Below are positions 17,039 to 24,717 of a DNA stretch of 64,000 nt, piece after piece. The position numbers and the translations under genes are program-made. This stretch comes from Halorubrum coriense DSM 10284 (GTDB lineage: Archaea; Halobacteriota; Halobacteria; Halobacteriales; Haloferacaceae): NCBI RefSeq assembly GCF_000337035.1, contig NZ_AOJL01000036.1, forward strand, positions 27,833-91,832. Reading direction: 5' to 3'. Below the pieces are notes generated by a model. That model saw only the letters and a list, made by a program, of their open reading frames with translations, was not told the DNA's origin and did no database searches. Each line of letters begins with the position of its first letter. The stretch's first letter is position 1.

Positions 17039-18577
17039 ATGACACAGTATGTCGGTGCGATAGACCAGGGGACGACCGGAACCCGATTCATGGTGTTCGA
17101 CCATGAGGGCCAGGTCGTCGCGAACGCCTACGAACAGCACGAACAGATCTATCCGAACCCGGGCTGGGTCGAACACGACCCGCTCGAGATCTGGGAGAAC
17201 ACCAAGCAGGTCGTCCTCGACGGCCTCGCCGACGCCGACCTCGAGGCGAGTCAGCTCGAGGCGCTCGGCATCACCAACCAGCGCGAGACGACGATCGTCT
17301 GGGACAAAGACTCCGGGAAGCCGGTCCACAACGCCCTCGTGTGGCAGGACCGGCGGACGACGGACCGCGTCGAGGAGATCCAGGAGGCCGGCAAGGTCGA
17401 GGAGATCCGCGAGAAGACCGGTTTGGAGTGCGACGCGTACTTCTCCGCGACAAAGACCGAGTGGATCCTCGACAACGCGGAGCCGCTCAAGATGCAGAGC
17501 TCCCGCGGCGGCGACCTCCGTGAGCGCGCTCGCGAGGGCGAGCTCATCATGGGGACCATCGACACGTGGCTCATCCACAACCTGACGGGGAACCACATCA
17601 CGGACGTCACCAACGCGTCCCGGACGATGCTGTACAACATCCGGGAGATGGAGTGGGACGACGAGCTCCTCGAGGAGTTCGACGTGCCGAAGGAGATGGT
17701 GCCGGAGGTACGCCCCTCCTCCGACGAGGACTACTACGGCCACACGGACGCCGACGGCTTCCTCGGCGAGGAGATCCCGGTCGCGGGCGCCCTCGGCGAT
17801 CAGCAGGCTGCGCTGTTCGGCCAGACCTGCTTCGACAAGGGCGACGCGAAGAACACCTACGGAACCGGCGCGTTCTACCTGATGAACACCGGCGAAGAGG
17901 CCGTCGCGTCCGACAACGGCCTGCTCACGACGGTCGGGTTCCAGATGTCGGGCGAGCCGGTCCAGTACGCGCTCGAAGGGTCGATCTTCATCGCCGGCGC
18001 GGCGATCGAGTTCCTCGAGGACATCGACCTCATCAACAACGCGGCCCAGACCGCCGAACTCGCCCGGTCGGTCGACTCGACCGACGGGGTCTACATGGTG
18101 CCGGCGTTCACCGGGCTCGGTGCGCCGCACTGGGACGGTCGCGCCCGCGGGACCATCGTCGGGATGACCCGCGGAACGACCAAGGAGCACATCGTCCGCG
18201 CGACGCTCGAGAGCATCGCGTACCAGACCCGCGACCTCGCCGAGGCCATGGAGGCCGACTCCGGCGTCGAGATGACGAGCCTCCGGGTCGACGGCGGCGC
18301 GGTCAAGAACAACTTCCTCTGTCAGCTCCAGTCTGACATCATCCAGACGGACATCGTCCGTCCGGAGGTCGACGAGACCACCGCGCTCGGCTCGGCGTAC
18401 GCCGCCGGCCTCGCCGTCGGCTACTGGGACAACGTCGACGAACTCCGCGACAACTGGCAGATCGATCGCGACTTCAGCCCCGAGAAGGACCAAGCGGAGG
18501 TAGACAAGCTCTACAGCCGCTGGGACGACGCGATCGATCGCTCGAAGAACTGGGCGCTGGACGAGGAGGACGAATAA
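17039..18577 (+). CDS. glpK: Glycerol kinase
   Basis: This 512-residue FGGY kinase starts MTQYVGAIDQGTTGTRFMVFD, the phosphate-binding loop. It contains TNQRETTIVWDKDSGKP, the conserved GALGDQQAALFGQTCF, GTGAFYLMNTG and the C-terminal LRVDGGAVKNNFLCQLQSD. It phosphorylates glycerol to glycerol-3-phosphate, the substrate of GlpABC encoded divergently. Glycerol from the compatible solute of algae such as Dunaliella is a prime carbon source for haloarchaea. The glpX start follows directly after its TAA, so the two are cotranscribed. Confidence 0.97.
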   Translation: MTQYVGAIDQGTTGTRFMVFDHEGQVVANAYEQHEQIYPNPGWVEHDPLEIWENTKQVVLDGLADADLEASQLEALGITNQRETTIVWDKDSGKPVHNALVWQDRRTTDRVEEIQEAGKVEEIREKTGLECDAYFSATKTEWILDNAEPLKMQSSRGGDLRERAREGELIMGTIDTWLIHNLTGNHITDVTNASRTMLYNIREMEWDDELLEEFDVPKEMVPEVRPSSDEDYYGHTDADGFLGEEIPVAGALGDQQAALFGQTCFDKGDAKNTYGTGAFYLMNTGEEAVASDNGLLTTVGFQMSGEPVQYALEGSIFIAGAAIEFLEDIDLINNAAQTAELARSVDSTDGVYMVPAFTGLGAPHWDGRARGTIVGMTRGTTKEHIVRATLESIAYQTRDLAEAMEADSGVEMTSLRVDGGAVKNNFLCQLQSDIIQTDIVRPEVDETTALGSAYAAGLAVGYWDNVDELRDNWQIDRDFSPEKDQAEVDKLYSRWDDAIDRSKNWALDEEDE

Positions 18578-19744
18578 ATGGGCGTCGAACTGTTCCCGGA
18601 ACTGGCCGTCGCGGCCGACGCCGTGCTACAGGTCGGGTACGAGCCCGGCGCACCGACGGACGTGATCCAGAGTCTGACCAACCCGACGATCCTCCTCGGA
18701 GCGCTCGCGGGCGGCGCGTTCGGGGCGGCGCTCGGCGCGCTGCCGGCGTTCATCTTCACGGGCTTCCTCGTCATCGGCGGGTCGCTCGGCGGCGGCGGCT
18801 TCGGCGTCGACGTCGGGTTCGGTCCGGTGTTCGGGCCGCACATCTCCTTCGCGGGAGGTGCCGCGGCCGCCGCGTACGCGGCCGACCGGGGATACATGGA
18901 GTCCGGATTCGACTACCACAACGCGAAGGACATCGGCTTCGCGCTGGGGAGTAAGCCGGACATCCTCGCCGTGGGTGCCGTCTTCGGCGTCTTCGGCGTC
19001 CTGATCGAGCAGCTCTCTCGACAGCTCGCCATACCGGTCGACCCGATCCCGGTGAGCATCGTCATCAGCGCGCTCGTGGTTCGGGCCGTCTTCGGGTACA
19101 GTATCGTCGGCGAAGTGAGCGACAAGGCGAGCGGCTACTTCGACATGGGGCCGTTCGAGCGCGAGGAGATGCGCGAACCCGGCGAGGTCAAGGGCGACGG
19201 CGGGAAGGCCAGCGAGGACCGCCTCGCCGTCGAACCGTGGCTCCCGAACATGTACAAGTGGTCGCACGTCGCGGCGATCGGCTTCTTCGCCGGTCTCGCC
19301 TCCGGCGTCATCACGTACAACATGGTCAGCAGCGGGCACGGCCTCATCGCCGTGTTCGCCGGCTTCGGGATCAGCGCCGGGTCGCTGCTGTTCCTGAACC
19401 TCGGCGTCGACCGGATCCCGGTCACCCACCACATGACACTGGCGGGGTCGACAGCCTTCCTCTCCGTGTGGCAGGGGGGCATCACGACGCTCACGGACCT
19501 CTCGGCGGCCGACCTGACCGCGCCGCTGGCGTTCGGTGCCGCGCCCGCGCTGCTGTTCGGCGCGGCGTTCGGCGTGTTCGCCGCGGTCGTCGGTGAGGCG
19601 TCGCAGCGCGTGTTCTACGCGCACTCCGACACGCACCTCGACCCGCCGGCGGCCGCCATCGTGGTCTGGTCGCTGACGCTCGGGCTGCTCGTCATCGCCG
19701 GACTGCTCAACTGGGCCGTGTGGATCCCCGGCACGGGGATCTAA
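18578..19744 (+). CDS. glpX: Probable glycerol transporter, haloarchaeal GlpX-type membrane protein
   Basis: This 388-residue multi-spanning membrane protein begins on the base after the glpK stop. Around nine hydrophobic helices are visible, such as ILLGALAGGAFGAALGALPAFIFTG and FFAGLASGVITYNMV, with a charged cytoplasmic loop near residues 195-220. In Haloferax volcanii the gene next to glpK encodes a similar protein that is proposed to move glycerol. It is unrelated to bacterial GlpX (fructose bisphosphatase). It lacks the NPA motifs of aquaporin-type GlpF. The transport role rests on operon position. Confidence 0.8.
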   Translation: MGVELFPELAVAADAVLQVGYEPGAPTDVIQSLTNPTILLGALAGGAFGAALGALPAFIFTGFLVIGGSLGGGGFGVDVGFGPVFGPHISFAGGAAAAAYAADRGYMESGFDYHNAKDIGFALGSKPDILAVGAVFGVFGVLIEQLSRQLAIPVDPIPVSIVISALVVRAVFGYSIVGEVSDKASGYFDMGPFEREEMREPGEVKGDGGKASEDRLAVEPWLPNMYKWSHVAAIGFFAGLASGVITYNMVSSGHGLIAVFAGFGISAGSLLFLNLGVDRIPVTHHMTLAGSTAFLSVWQGGITTLTDLSAADLTAPLAFGAAPALLFGAAFGVFAAVVGEASQRVFYAHSDTHLDPPAAAIVVWSLTLGLLVIAGLLNWAVWIPGTGI

Positions 19745-19768
19745 CGCGTCCCCGCTCTCGGCAGGATC

Positions 19769-19773
19769 TTTTT
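19769..19773 (+). terminator. Likely T-tract terminator after glpX
   Basis: A run of five T about 25 bases beyond the glpX stop, in an otherwise GC-rich gap, fits the short T-tract termination of haloarchaeal transcripts. No hairpin is needed or seen. Confidence 0.35.
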
Positions 19774-19857
19774 ATCATGGCACATCGCTTATCCGCGGTC
19801 GATCGGAATCGCCCGGACAGCGACCGGTGTCTCGGTGACCCCGACCGCGAGCGGCCG

Positions 19858-20256
19858 TCACTCGGGGAGCAGCACGGAGAGAACGAGGAACGCGACGACG
19901 GCGGCCGCGACGGCGGCGACCGCGACCGTCGACACCGCGCCGCCGAGGGAGCGGGCGACCAGCGCGAGGCCGCCGGCCGCCGCGAGCGCGACTCCGACCG
20001 CCCCGTGGTGGAACCCGCCGGCGGTCGGCTGCTCCGTCACGGACGCTGCGTCGCGGTCGACGAAGACGCGCGCGCCCCACCACACCGATCCGAATCGGAC
20101 GCCGACGCCGACCGCGGCCGCGGCGATCGAGACGAACTCGATGTCGCCGACGGCGAGCATCCCGGCCCCGAAGGCGGCCGCCGTCGCCAGGACGGCGACG
20201 ACCTTGCTCCGGTTGTCGACGGTGTGCAGCGTCTTCACGGCCGGATCGTTCGACAT
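19858..20256 (-). CDS. Small membrane protein of unknown function
   Basis: The product has 132 residues from the ATG at 20256 (MSNDPAVKTLHTVDNRSK). Four hydrophobic segments are visible: VVAVLATAAAFGAGMLAVG, FVSIAAAAVGVGVRFGSVWWG, GAVGVALAAAGGLALVARSLG and a final STVAVAAVAAAVVAFLVLSVL. I do not recognise a family. It converges with the glp operon and stands alone; nothing in the sequence points to a substrate or partner. Confidence 0.6.
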   Translation of the reverse strand: MSNDPAVKTLHTVDNRSKVVAVLATAAAFGAGMLAVGDIEFVSIAAAAVGVGVRFGSVWWGARVFVDRDAASVTEQPTAGGFHHGAVGVALAAAGGLALVARSLGGAVSTVAVAAVAAAVVAFLVLSVLLPE

Positions 20257-20410
20257 ACCCGTCGTAGTTCGTCCGACGGTCCTATAGGTTTCCATCGGGG
20301 CGACCCCGGCCGTCCGCCCGGAGCGAGGCCGTCGCCGCCCGCCCGGTCCGCGGCCATCGGTCGCGAGGCGAACGCGGGGCGTTTAACTTCCCCGACCGGG
20401 ATGACGCGGT

Positions 20411-20614
20411 ATGTTGGATCGGATCGGACTGGACCGGACGGATCGACGGAACCTCCTCGTCGTGATGGGGGTCGTGGGAGCCGTGACGGCGGTGGTGTCG
20501 GAGGGGACGCTCGGCGTCCGACTCCCGGTCGGGCTGATAGCCGGCCTCATCAGCGGGGCCGTCTTCGTGGTGTCGACGGTCGTCATCAACCGGTACAAGC
20601 CGGCCCACTGGTAG
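20411..20614 (+). CDS. Short two-helix membrane protein
   Basis: The product has 67 residues with two predicted membrane helices (NLLVVMGVVGAVTAVVSEGTLG and LIAGLISGAVFVVSTVVI) and a basic end (NRYKPAHW). The GTTTAACTT stretch about 25 bases ahead of the ATG could be its TATA box for a leaderless transcript. The short length and coding style support a real gene, but I do not recognise a family. Confidence 0.6.
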   Translation: MLDRIGLDRTDRRNLLVVMGVVGAVTAVVSEGTLGVRLPVGLIAGLISGAVFVVSTVVINRYKPAHW

Positions 20615-20708
20615 GCGCCGTCTCGGGCGGGCGGATCCGCCCGACTCGGCGGCCGTCGCCCCGTCGCGATCCGGGGGGGTTTAGTTCGGCTGTCACGGAG
20701 GGCCGGCC

Positions 20709-21881
20709 GTGAACATCGACGACCGGATCGAGCGACGGCTCGGCTACGACGCGGCGATGAGCGTCCTCGCCGACTTCGAAGCCGTGTCGCCGGTCACGCA
20801 CGTCGACTCGCCGGTCGGCCGCGGCCCGGCCATCGAGCGGCTCCTCGACGTGTTCGAGCCCGCGTTCACGGGGTCGCTCCCGCCGAGCGTCTACGTGTAC
20901 GGCCCGAAGGGGAGCGGGAAGTCGGCGGTCGTCTCGGCGCTGGTCGACCGGCTCGCGAGCCACAGCGGCCCGCGACGCGCCATCCAGACGACTACGCGCG
21001 CGGTGGAGCCGACGATCCCCGGCTTCGTCTACGTCGACGCCCGGCGCGCGTCGACCCGCTTCCGACTGTACCACGCGATGCTGGCCGCGATGAGCGACGA
21101 CCCCGTCCCCGACCACGGGATCGGGACCGACGAGCTGGCCGAGTCGCTGCGCGACGCGATGCGCACGGGCCCGGATCTCGTCGTCGCCGTCGACCACACC
21201 AACGAGACGGAGACGCCCGCGGCGGCGACGCTCGTCGACTGGCTGGCCGACGTCGGCGAGCGGCTCACGCCGGCGTTCCTCGGCCGCGACCCGCCGGACT
21301 CGATCGACTGGGAGCCGGAGGCCACCGTCGAGTTCGCGAAGTACCGCCGGCACATGCTCGTCGAACTGCTGACGAGCCGGTGTTCGACCGGGCTCGGCCG
21401 CGACGCGCTCACCCACGACCAGATCCGCGAGATCGTCGAGTGGGCCGCGGGCGACGCCCACGACGCGCTCGCCGCCGTGATGGGCGCGGCGGTCCACGCG
21501 GAGCGGGCGGGCGCGTCGACGGTCCGCGCGGGCGACGTCGACGCCGGCATCGACGGCGTGCCCCGGCCCTGCGTCGCGCTGGGTCGCGTGCTCGCGCTCC
21601 CGGAGAGCCGGCAGCGGCTCCTCTACGAACTCGCCGGGCTGTCGGAGGACGAGCGGTCGACCGTCGGAGTGGCGACGGAGGCCATCGCGGCGCGGCCGGG
21701 GGTCGACCTCTCGGCGTCGACCGTGCGCCGCGTGCTCTACGAGCTGGCCGACGGCGGACTGCTCGAACGCGTCACCGTCCACCGGAGCGACGGCAAGGGC
21801 CGGCCGCCGAGCCGACTCGTGCCGCTCTTCCCGACGCTCGTCTTCCGCGAGCTGTTCGACCGCCGCGCCCGGACCGCATAG
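20709..21881 (+). CDS. Divergent Orc1/Cdc6-like AAA+ ATPase with winged-helix end
   Basis: The protein has 390 residues from a GTG. Walker A is intact (GPKGSGKS, residues 65-72). The Walker B position reads LVVAVDH, with His163 in place of the usual acidic residue, so hydrolysis may be altered. A lid region and a C-terminal winged helix (STVRRVLYELADGGLLERV) complete the Orc1/Cdc6 layout. True replication initiators usually sit beside origin repeats; none is visible in the flanks. It may therefore be a regulatory or accessory paralogue. It is followed by a phosphatase gene 70 bases on. Confidence 0.8.
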   Translation: MNIDDRIERRLGYDAAMSVLADFEAVSPVTHVDSPVGRGPAIERLLDVFEPAFTGSLPPSVYVYGPKGSGKSAVVSALVDRLASHSGPRRAIQTTTRAVEPTIPGFVYVDARRASTRFRLYHAMLAAMSDDPVPDHGIGTDELAESLRDAMRTGPDLVVAVDHTNETETPAAATLVDWLADVGERLTPAFLGRDPPDSIDWEPEATVEFAKYRRHMLVELLTSRCSTGLGRDALTHDQIREIVEWAAGDAHDALAAVMGAAVHAERAGASTVRAGDVDAGIDGVPRPCVALGRVLALPESRQRLLYELAGLSEDERSTVGVATEAIAARPGVDLSASTVRRVLYELADGGLLERVTVHRSDGKGRPPSRLVPLFPTLVFRELFDRRARTA

Positions 21882-21951
21882 CCCCGGCGCGGGCGGTCAC
21901 CGTCACCTTCTCGAACGGAAGACAGTTGACGCGGAGTCCCCGACTCGGCGT

Positions 21952-22632
21952 ATGGTTCCGCCCCTCGCGCTCGACATCGACGGCACCCTGACGACGCCGA
22001 CCGGTCGGATCGATCCGCGAGTCTTCGAGCTGTTGCCCGCGTGGGACGCGCCGGTGGTGTTCGCCACCGGGAAGGCGTTCCCGTACCCCGTCGCGCTCGC
22101 GAACTTCCTCGGCCGCGAGGAGACGGTGATCGCGGAGAACGGCGGCGTCGCGTACGTCGGCGGCGAGACGACCGTCGTCGGCGACCCGGACGCCGCCTGG
22201 GCCGTCGTCGAGGCGTTCCGCGAGCGCGGCGGCGCGGTCGGGTGGGGCGACGGCGATACCGTGAACCGCTGGCGCGAGACGGAGGTCGCGGTCTCGCCCG
22301 ACGCCGACGAGGCGCTCCTCCGCGAGGTTGCCGCGACCGTCGAGGACGTGGAGGTCGTCGACACCGGCTACGCCTTCCACGTCAAGTCGACGGGCGTGAG
22401 CAAGGGTCGGGCGCTTGAACGCGTCGCCGAGGCGCTCGACCTCGATCCCGCCGCGTTCGTCGCGGTCGGCGACAGCGAGAACGACGCCTCGACCTTCCGC
22501 GTCGCCGGCGAGTCGTACGCGGTCGCCAACGCGGACGCCGTGGCCCGCGAGGCGGCCGACGAGGTGGTCGCGGAGGAGTTCATGGACGGGACGGTCTCGG
22601 TGCTCGCCGAGCTCCGCGAGCGCGTCGAGTAG
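21952..22632 (+). CDS. Archaeal phosphoglycolate phosphatase (HAD family)
   Basis: This 226-residue HAD-IIB hydrolase carries motif I LALDIDGTLT at the N-terminus, IAENGGVAYV as the cap boundary, a lysine in HVKSTGVSKGRAL, and motif IV FVAVGDSENDASTF. This combination is typical of the TA0175-type archaeal phosphoglycolate phosphatases. It would remove phosphate from 2-phosphoglycolate or a similar small phosphoester in the cytosol. The ATG at 21952 gives the family's normal length. It converges with the RNase P gene, 21 bases apart. Confidence 0.9.
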   Translation: MVPPLALDIDGTLTTPTGRIDPRVFELLPAWDAPVVFATGKAFPYPVALANFLGREETVIAENGGVAYVGGETTVVGDPDAAWAVVEAFRERGGAVGWGDGDTVNRWRETEVAVSPDADEALLREVAATVEDVEVVDTGYAFHVKSTGVSKGRALERVAEALDLDPAAFVAVGDSENDASTFRVAGESYAVANADAVAREAADEVVAEEFMDGTVSVLAELRERVE

Positions 22633-22653
22633 TTCCGAGCCGCACCGCCGCGG

Positions 22654-22938
22654 TTACTTCTCGCCGTAGGGGTACCGCGCCGTCGCCCCGCACTCGGTAC
22701 AGCGGACGACCACGCGCCCGGGCCGCGTCCGGACGCGACTCGTCTTCCCGGGCCGGAGGTAGACGCCGCAGTCGTCGCAGGCGCGCCTGGAGAGCGCCGC
22801 GGGGACGCCACAGCGGTTGCGCTCGGCGACTCGACGGGCGCGGGCGACGTACTCGCGGGCGCGGTCGTACTCGTCGTCGACGACCGCTTCGCGAGCGAGG
22901 ACGAACAGCCGCTCGATTCGCTCCGCCGGGATGCCCAT
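22654..22938 (-). CDS. rnp4: Ribonuclease P protein component 4 (Rpp21/Rnp4)
   Basis: The product has 94 residues from the ATG at 22938 (MGIPAERIERLFVLAREA). The zinc ribbon is formed by CDDC near residue 55 and CTEC near 81. A helical N-terminal half containing EYVARARRVAERNR precedes it. The protein binds the specificity domain of RNase P RNA together with Rpp29 in tRNA 5' maturation. It is divergent from the trm112 gene with about 95 bases between the starts. Confidence 0.9.
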   Translation of the reverse strand: MGIPAERIERLFVLAREAVVDDEYDRAREYVARARRVAERNRCGVPAALSRRACDDCGVYLRPGKTSRVRTRPGRVVVRCTECGATARYPYGEK

Positions 22939-23002
22939 GCTCCCGGATGGCGAGCGCGTCGGCAAAAGGGGTTGTTATCCGACGCGGCCGCGACCCGCAC
23001 GC

Positions 23003-23010
23003 TTTTTTAT
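23003..23010 (+). promoter_or_regulatory. TATA box of the Trm112 gene
   Basis: TTTTTTAT is centred about 26 bases ahead of the ATG at 23033. That spacing predicts a leaderless transcript and supports this start over the longer upstream frame. Confidence 0.6.
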
Positions 23011-23032
23011 CGGTCCAACCCAACCGAGCGGT

Positions 23033-23227
23033 ATGAAGGAATCCCTGATGGACGTGATCTGCTGTCCGCTCGACAAGTCGACCCTCGAACTCGACGTCGA
23101 CGAGGCGGACGACGAGGAGGTCCTCGCCGGGACGCTCACCTGTACGGAGTGCGGCGAGACGTACCCCATCGAAGACGGGATCCCGAACCTCCTGCCGCCG
23201 GACATGCGCGAGGAGGCGGCCGCGTAA
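23033..23227 (+). CDS. Trm112-family methyltransferase partner protein
   Basis: The protein has 64 residues: MKESLMDVICCPLDKSTLEL at the start, CTECGETYPIEDGIPNLLP near the end. The CCPLD and CTEC pairs form the zinc site typical of Trm112. In archaea and eukaryotes Trm112 is an obligate partner that stabilises several methyltransferases acting on tRNA, rRNA and release factor. In Haloferax it has been shown to bind many of them. A longer open frame exists upstream but overlaps the divergent rnp4 gene, and the TATA box fixes the shorter start. Confidence 0.88.
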   Translation: MKESLMDVICCPLDKSTLELDVDEADDEEVLAGTLTCTECGETYPIEDGIPNLLPPDMREEAAA

Positions 23228-23268
23228 ACGCCGACACACCGCCCGGAGACCCCTCGCCCGTGTGAATC

Positions 23269-23277
23269 TTTTTTTAG
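23269..23277 (+). promoter_or_regulatory. TATA-like box that decides the start of the next gene
   Basis: The run TTTTTTTAG is centred about 25 bases before the GTG at 23299. It favours that codon as a leaderless start over an in-frame GTG at 23287. Confidence 0.5.
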
Positions 23278-23298
23278 TACGGGGTCGTGGTCTCCACC

Positions 23299-23880
23299 GT
23301 GCCGACACTCGACGTCGAACTGAACGGGGAGGCGGTCCACGACATCGACGCGCCGGACGCGTTCGCCACCGACGGGCCGTTTCCGGTCGTGCTCGAGAAC
23401 ACCGGGCGCTCGACGCACGTCCACCTCCACTTCGACGACGACCTCGACCGGGTGACCGCGGTCGACGAGGTCAACCACTTCGTCGCCGACGAGGCCACCC
23501 GCCACGTCCACGTGTCGACGGCCGACGTCGACGAGCGCGTCCGCGGCAAGCTGAAGATCGTCACCGGTTACGGGTCGAACACGAGCTACGTCGACGTGCG
23601 GCTCGACCCCTCCACCGACACCCCCGAGGAGCCGGTCGCGGTCGACGAGACCTTCTCCGCGCCCCCGGAGCGTCCCCCCGACGTGCCGCCCGGCCGGCAA
23701 GCGGTGAACGCGCTCGACCGGCTCGTCAGGCGCGGCGGGACCGCGGGCGCGGTCTTCGGGTTCCTCGCCGTCGCCGCCGCGGTCGCGGTCGCGCTCGCCG
23801 TCGACAGCGCCGTCGTGTGGCTCGCGGTGGGGATCGCGCTGATGATCGCGTTCGGCGCGGTGCTGCTCGCGGTGACGTGA
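23299..23880 (+). CDS. Haloarchaeal protein with beta-rich domain and two C-terminal membrane helices
   Basis: From the GTG at 23299 the product has 193 residues (MPTLDVELNGEAVHDIDAP). The first 115 residues read like a beta-sandwich (FPVVLENTGRSTHVHLHFDDDLDRV and others). A proline-rich linker follows, and two hydrophobic helices close the protein (AGAVFGFLAVAAAVAVALAV and AVVWLAVGIALMIAFGAVLLA). The sandwich domain would therefore be tethered to the membrane. Similar proteins exist across haloarchaea, but I know no function. Position behind trm112 may be incidental. Confidence 0.65.
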   Translation: MPTLDVELNGEAVHDIDAPDAFATDGPFPVVLENTGRSTHVHLHFDDDLDRVTAVDEVNHFVADEATRHVHVSTADVDERVRGKLKIVTGYGSNTSYVDVRLDPSTDTPEEPVAVDETFSAPPERPPDVPPGRQAVNALDRLVRRGGTAGAVFGFLAVAAAVAVALAVDSAVVWLAVGIALMIAFGAVLLAVT

Positions 23881-23959
23881 GCCGACGCCCGCCCGTCCGG
23901 ACCCCCTCGTCTCGGTCGGGATCCGCGCGCTTTTAACCGTCCCGGCGGAACGAGACGTC

Positions 23960-24148
23960 ATGAGCTTCGAGAAGGAAGACGAGGTCGTGCTCCACGACAA
24001 ACACAGCGAGTACGACGGCGAGTCGGGCACGATCACGCAGGTGATGGAGACCATGTTCGGCGACGCGACGTACACGGTCAGCTTCGAGGACGGTCAGGAG
24101 ACGGGCGTCCCAGAGGACGCGCTCGACGCCGTCGAGAGCGAGGAGTAA
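23960..24148 (+). CDS. Small KOW/SH3-like acidic protein
   Basis: This 62-residue acidic protein has the beta-barrel style pattern EDEVVLHDKHSEYDGESGTITQVM, then YTVSFEDGQETGVPEDAL. It resembles short KOW or DUF1918-like barrels that often bind RNA or protein. It lies 21 bases ahead of the COG1325 gene on the same strand, so cotranscription with that RNA-binding protein is likely. The exact role is unknown. Confidence 0.7.
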   Translation: MSFEKEDEVVLHDKHSEYDGESGTITQVMETMFGDATYTVSFEDGQETGVPEDALDAVESEE

Positions 24149-24169
24149 CGCCGCACCCACTCGTTTCGC

Positions 24170-24607
24170 ATGCCGAAAGTCCCCTTCCACTACGTCGACC
24201 TCCGCGCGTTCTCGTACGCCACGGAGGACGTCAAGCGGGTCGAGCAGTCGCTGCGAACCCTCCTCCCCGAGGACGTCGAACTCGACCGCGTGGAGAACGT
24301 GGGGCATCACGGCGACCGGATCGTCGTCCTCTCGGCGCGCGTCGAGACCGCCGACGAGATGCGACACGTGCTGGACCGCCTGTCCGAACTGGACGACCTC
24401 GACCGCGTCCTCGACGAACTCGACGAGCGGGTCGACGACAACTGCGCGCTGTTCCTCCGGCTCGACAAGCAGGCGGCCTTCCGGGGCGACGTCCGCCTCG
24501 GCCCCGGGATCACCGTCCGAACGAAGGTCGAGGCGTACCCGGCGAAGAAGGAGAAGGCCGTCGCGAACGCCCGCGAGACGCTCTCGCGGCTGGCCGACGA
24601 CGACTGA
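24170..24607 (+). CDS. Predicted RNA-binding protein, COG1325 (exosome-associated) type
   Basis: This 145-residue protein begins MPKVPFHYVDLRAFSYATEDVKRVEQSLRTLLP and carries the block LDRLSELDDLDRVLDELDERVDDNCALFLRLDKQAAFRG, typical of the archaeal COG1325 family. It is predicted to be linked to the exosome because the gene often lies beside RNA-processing genes. Here it follows a small barrel protein and is in the same 2-kb zone as rnp4 and trm112. No catalytic motif is visible. Confidence 0.78.
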   Translation: MPKVPFHYVDLRAFSYATEDVKRVEQSLRTLLPEDVELDRVENVGHHGDRIVVLSARVETADEMRHVLDRLSELDDLDRVLDELDERVDDNCALFLRLDKQAAFRGDVRLGPGITVRTKVEAYPAKKEKAVANARETLSRLADDD

Positions 24608-24717
24608 GCGACGGCGACTGAGCCGCCGTTGCTTCCGGCGGTTAGGGCCCCGACCGGTCGCGTGCCCCGGCCGCACCCGCGGCGTGACTTTTTCACCCGC
24701 CCCGTCGATGTCCCGTC

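Noticed and set aside
16769..18493. Minus-strand 574-residue frame opposite glpK
   Set aside because: Shadow of glycerol kinase; composition is repetitive and no motif is present.
20640..20710. Possible replication origin next to the Orc1-like gene
   Set aside because: No ORB-like inverted repeats or AT-rich unwinding region are visible around the gene.
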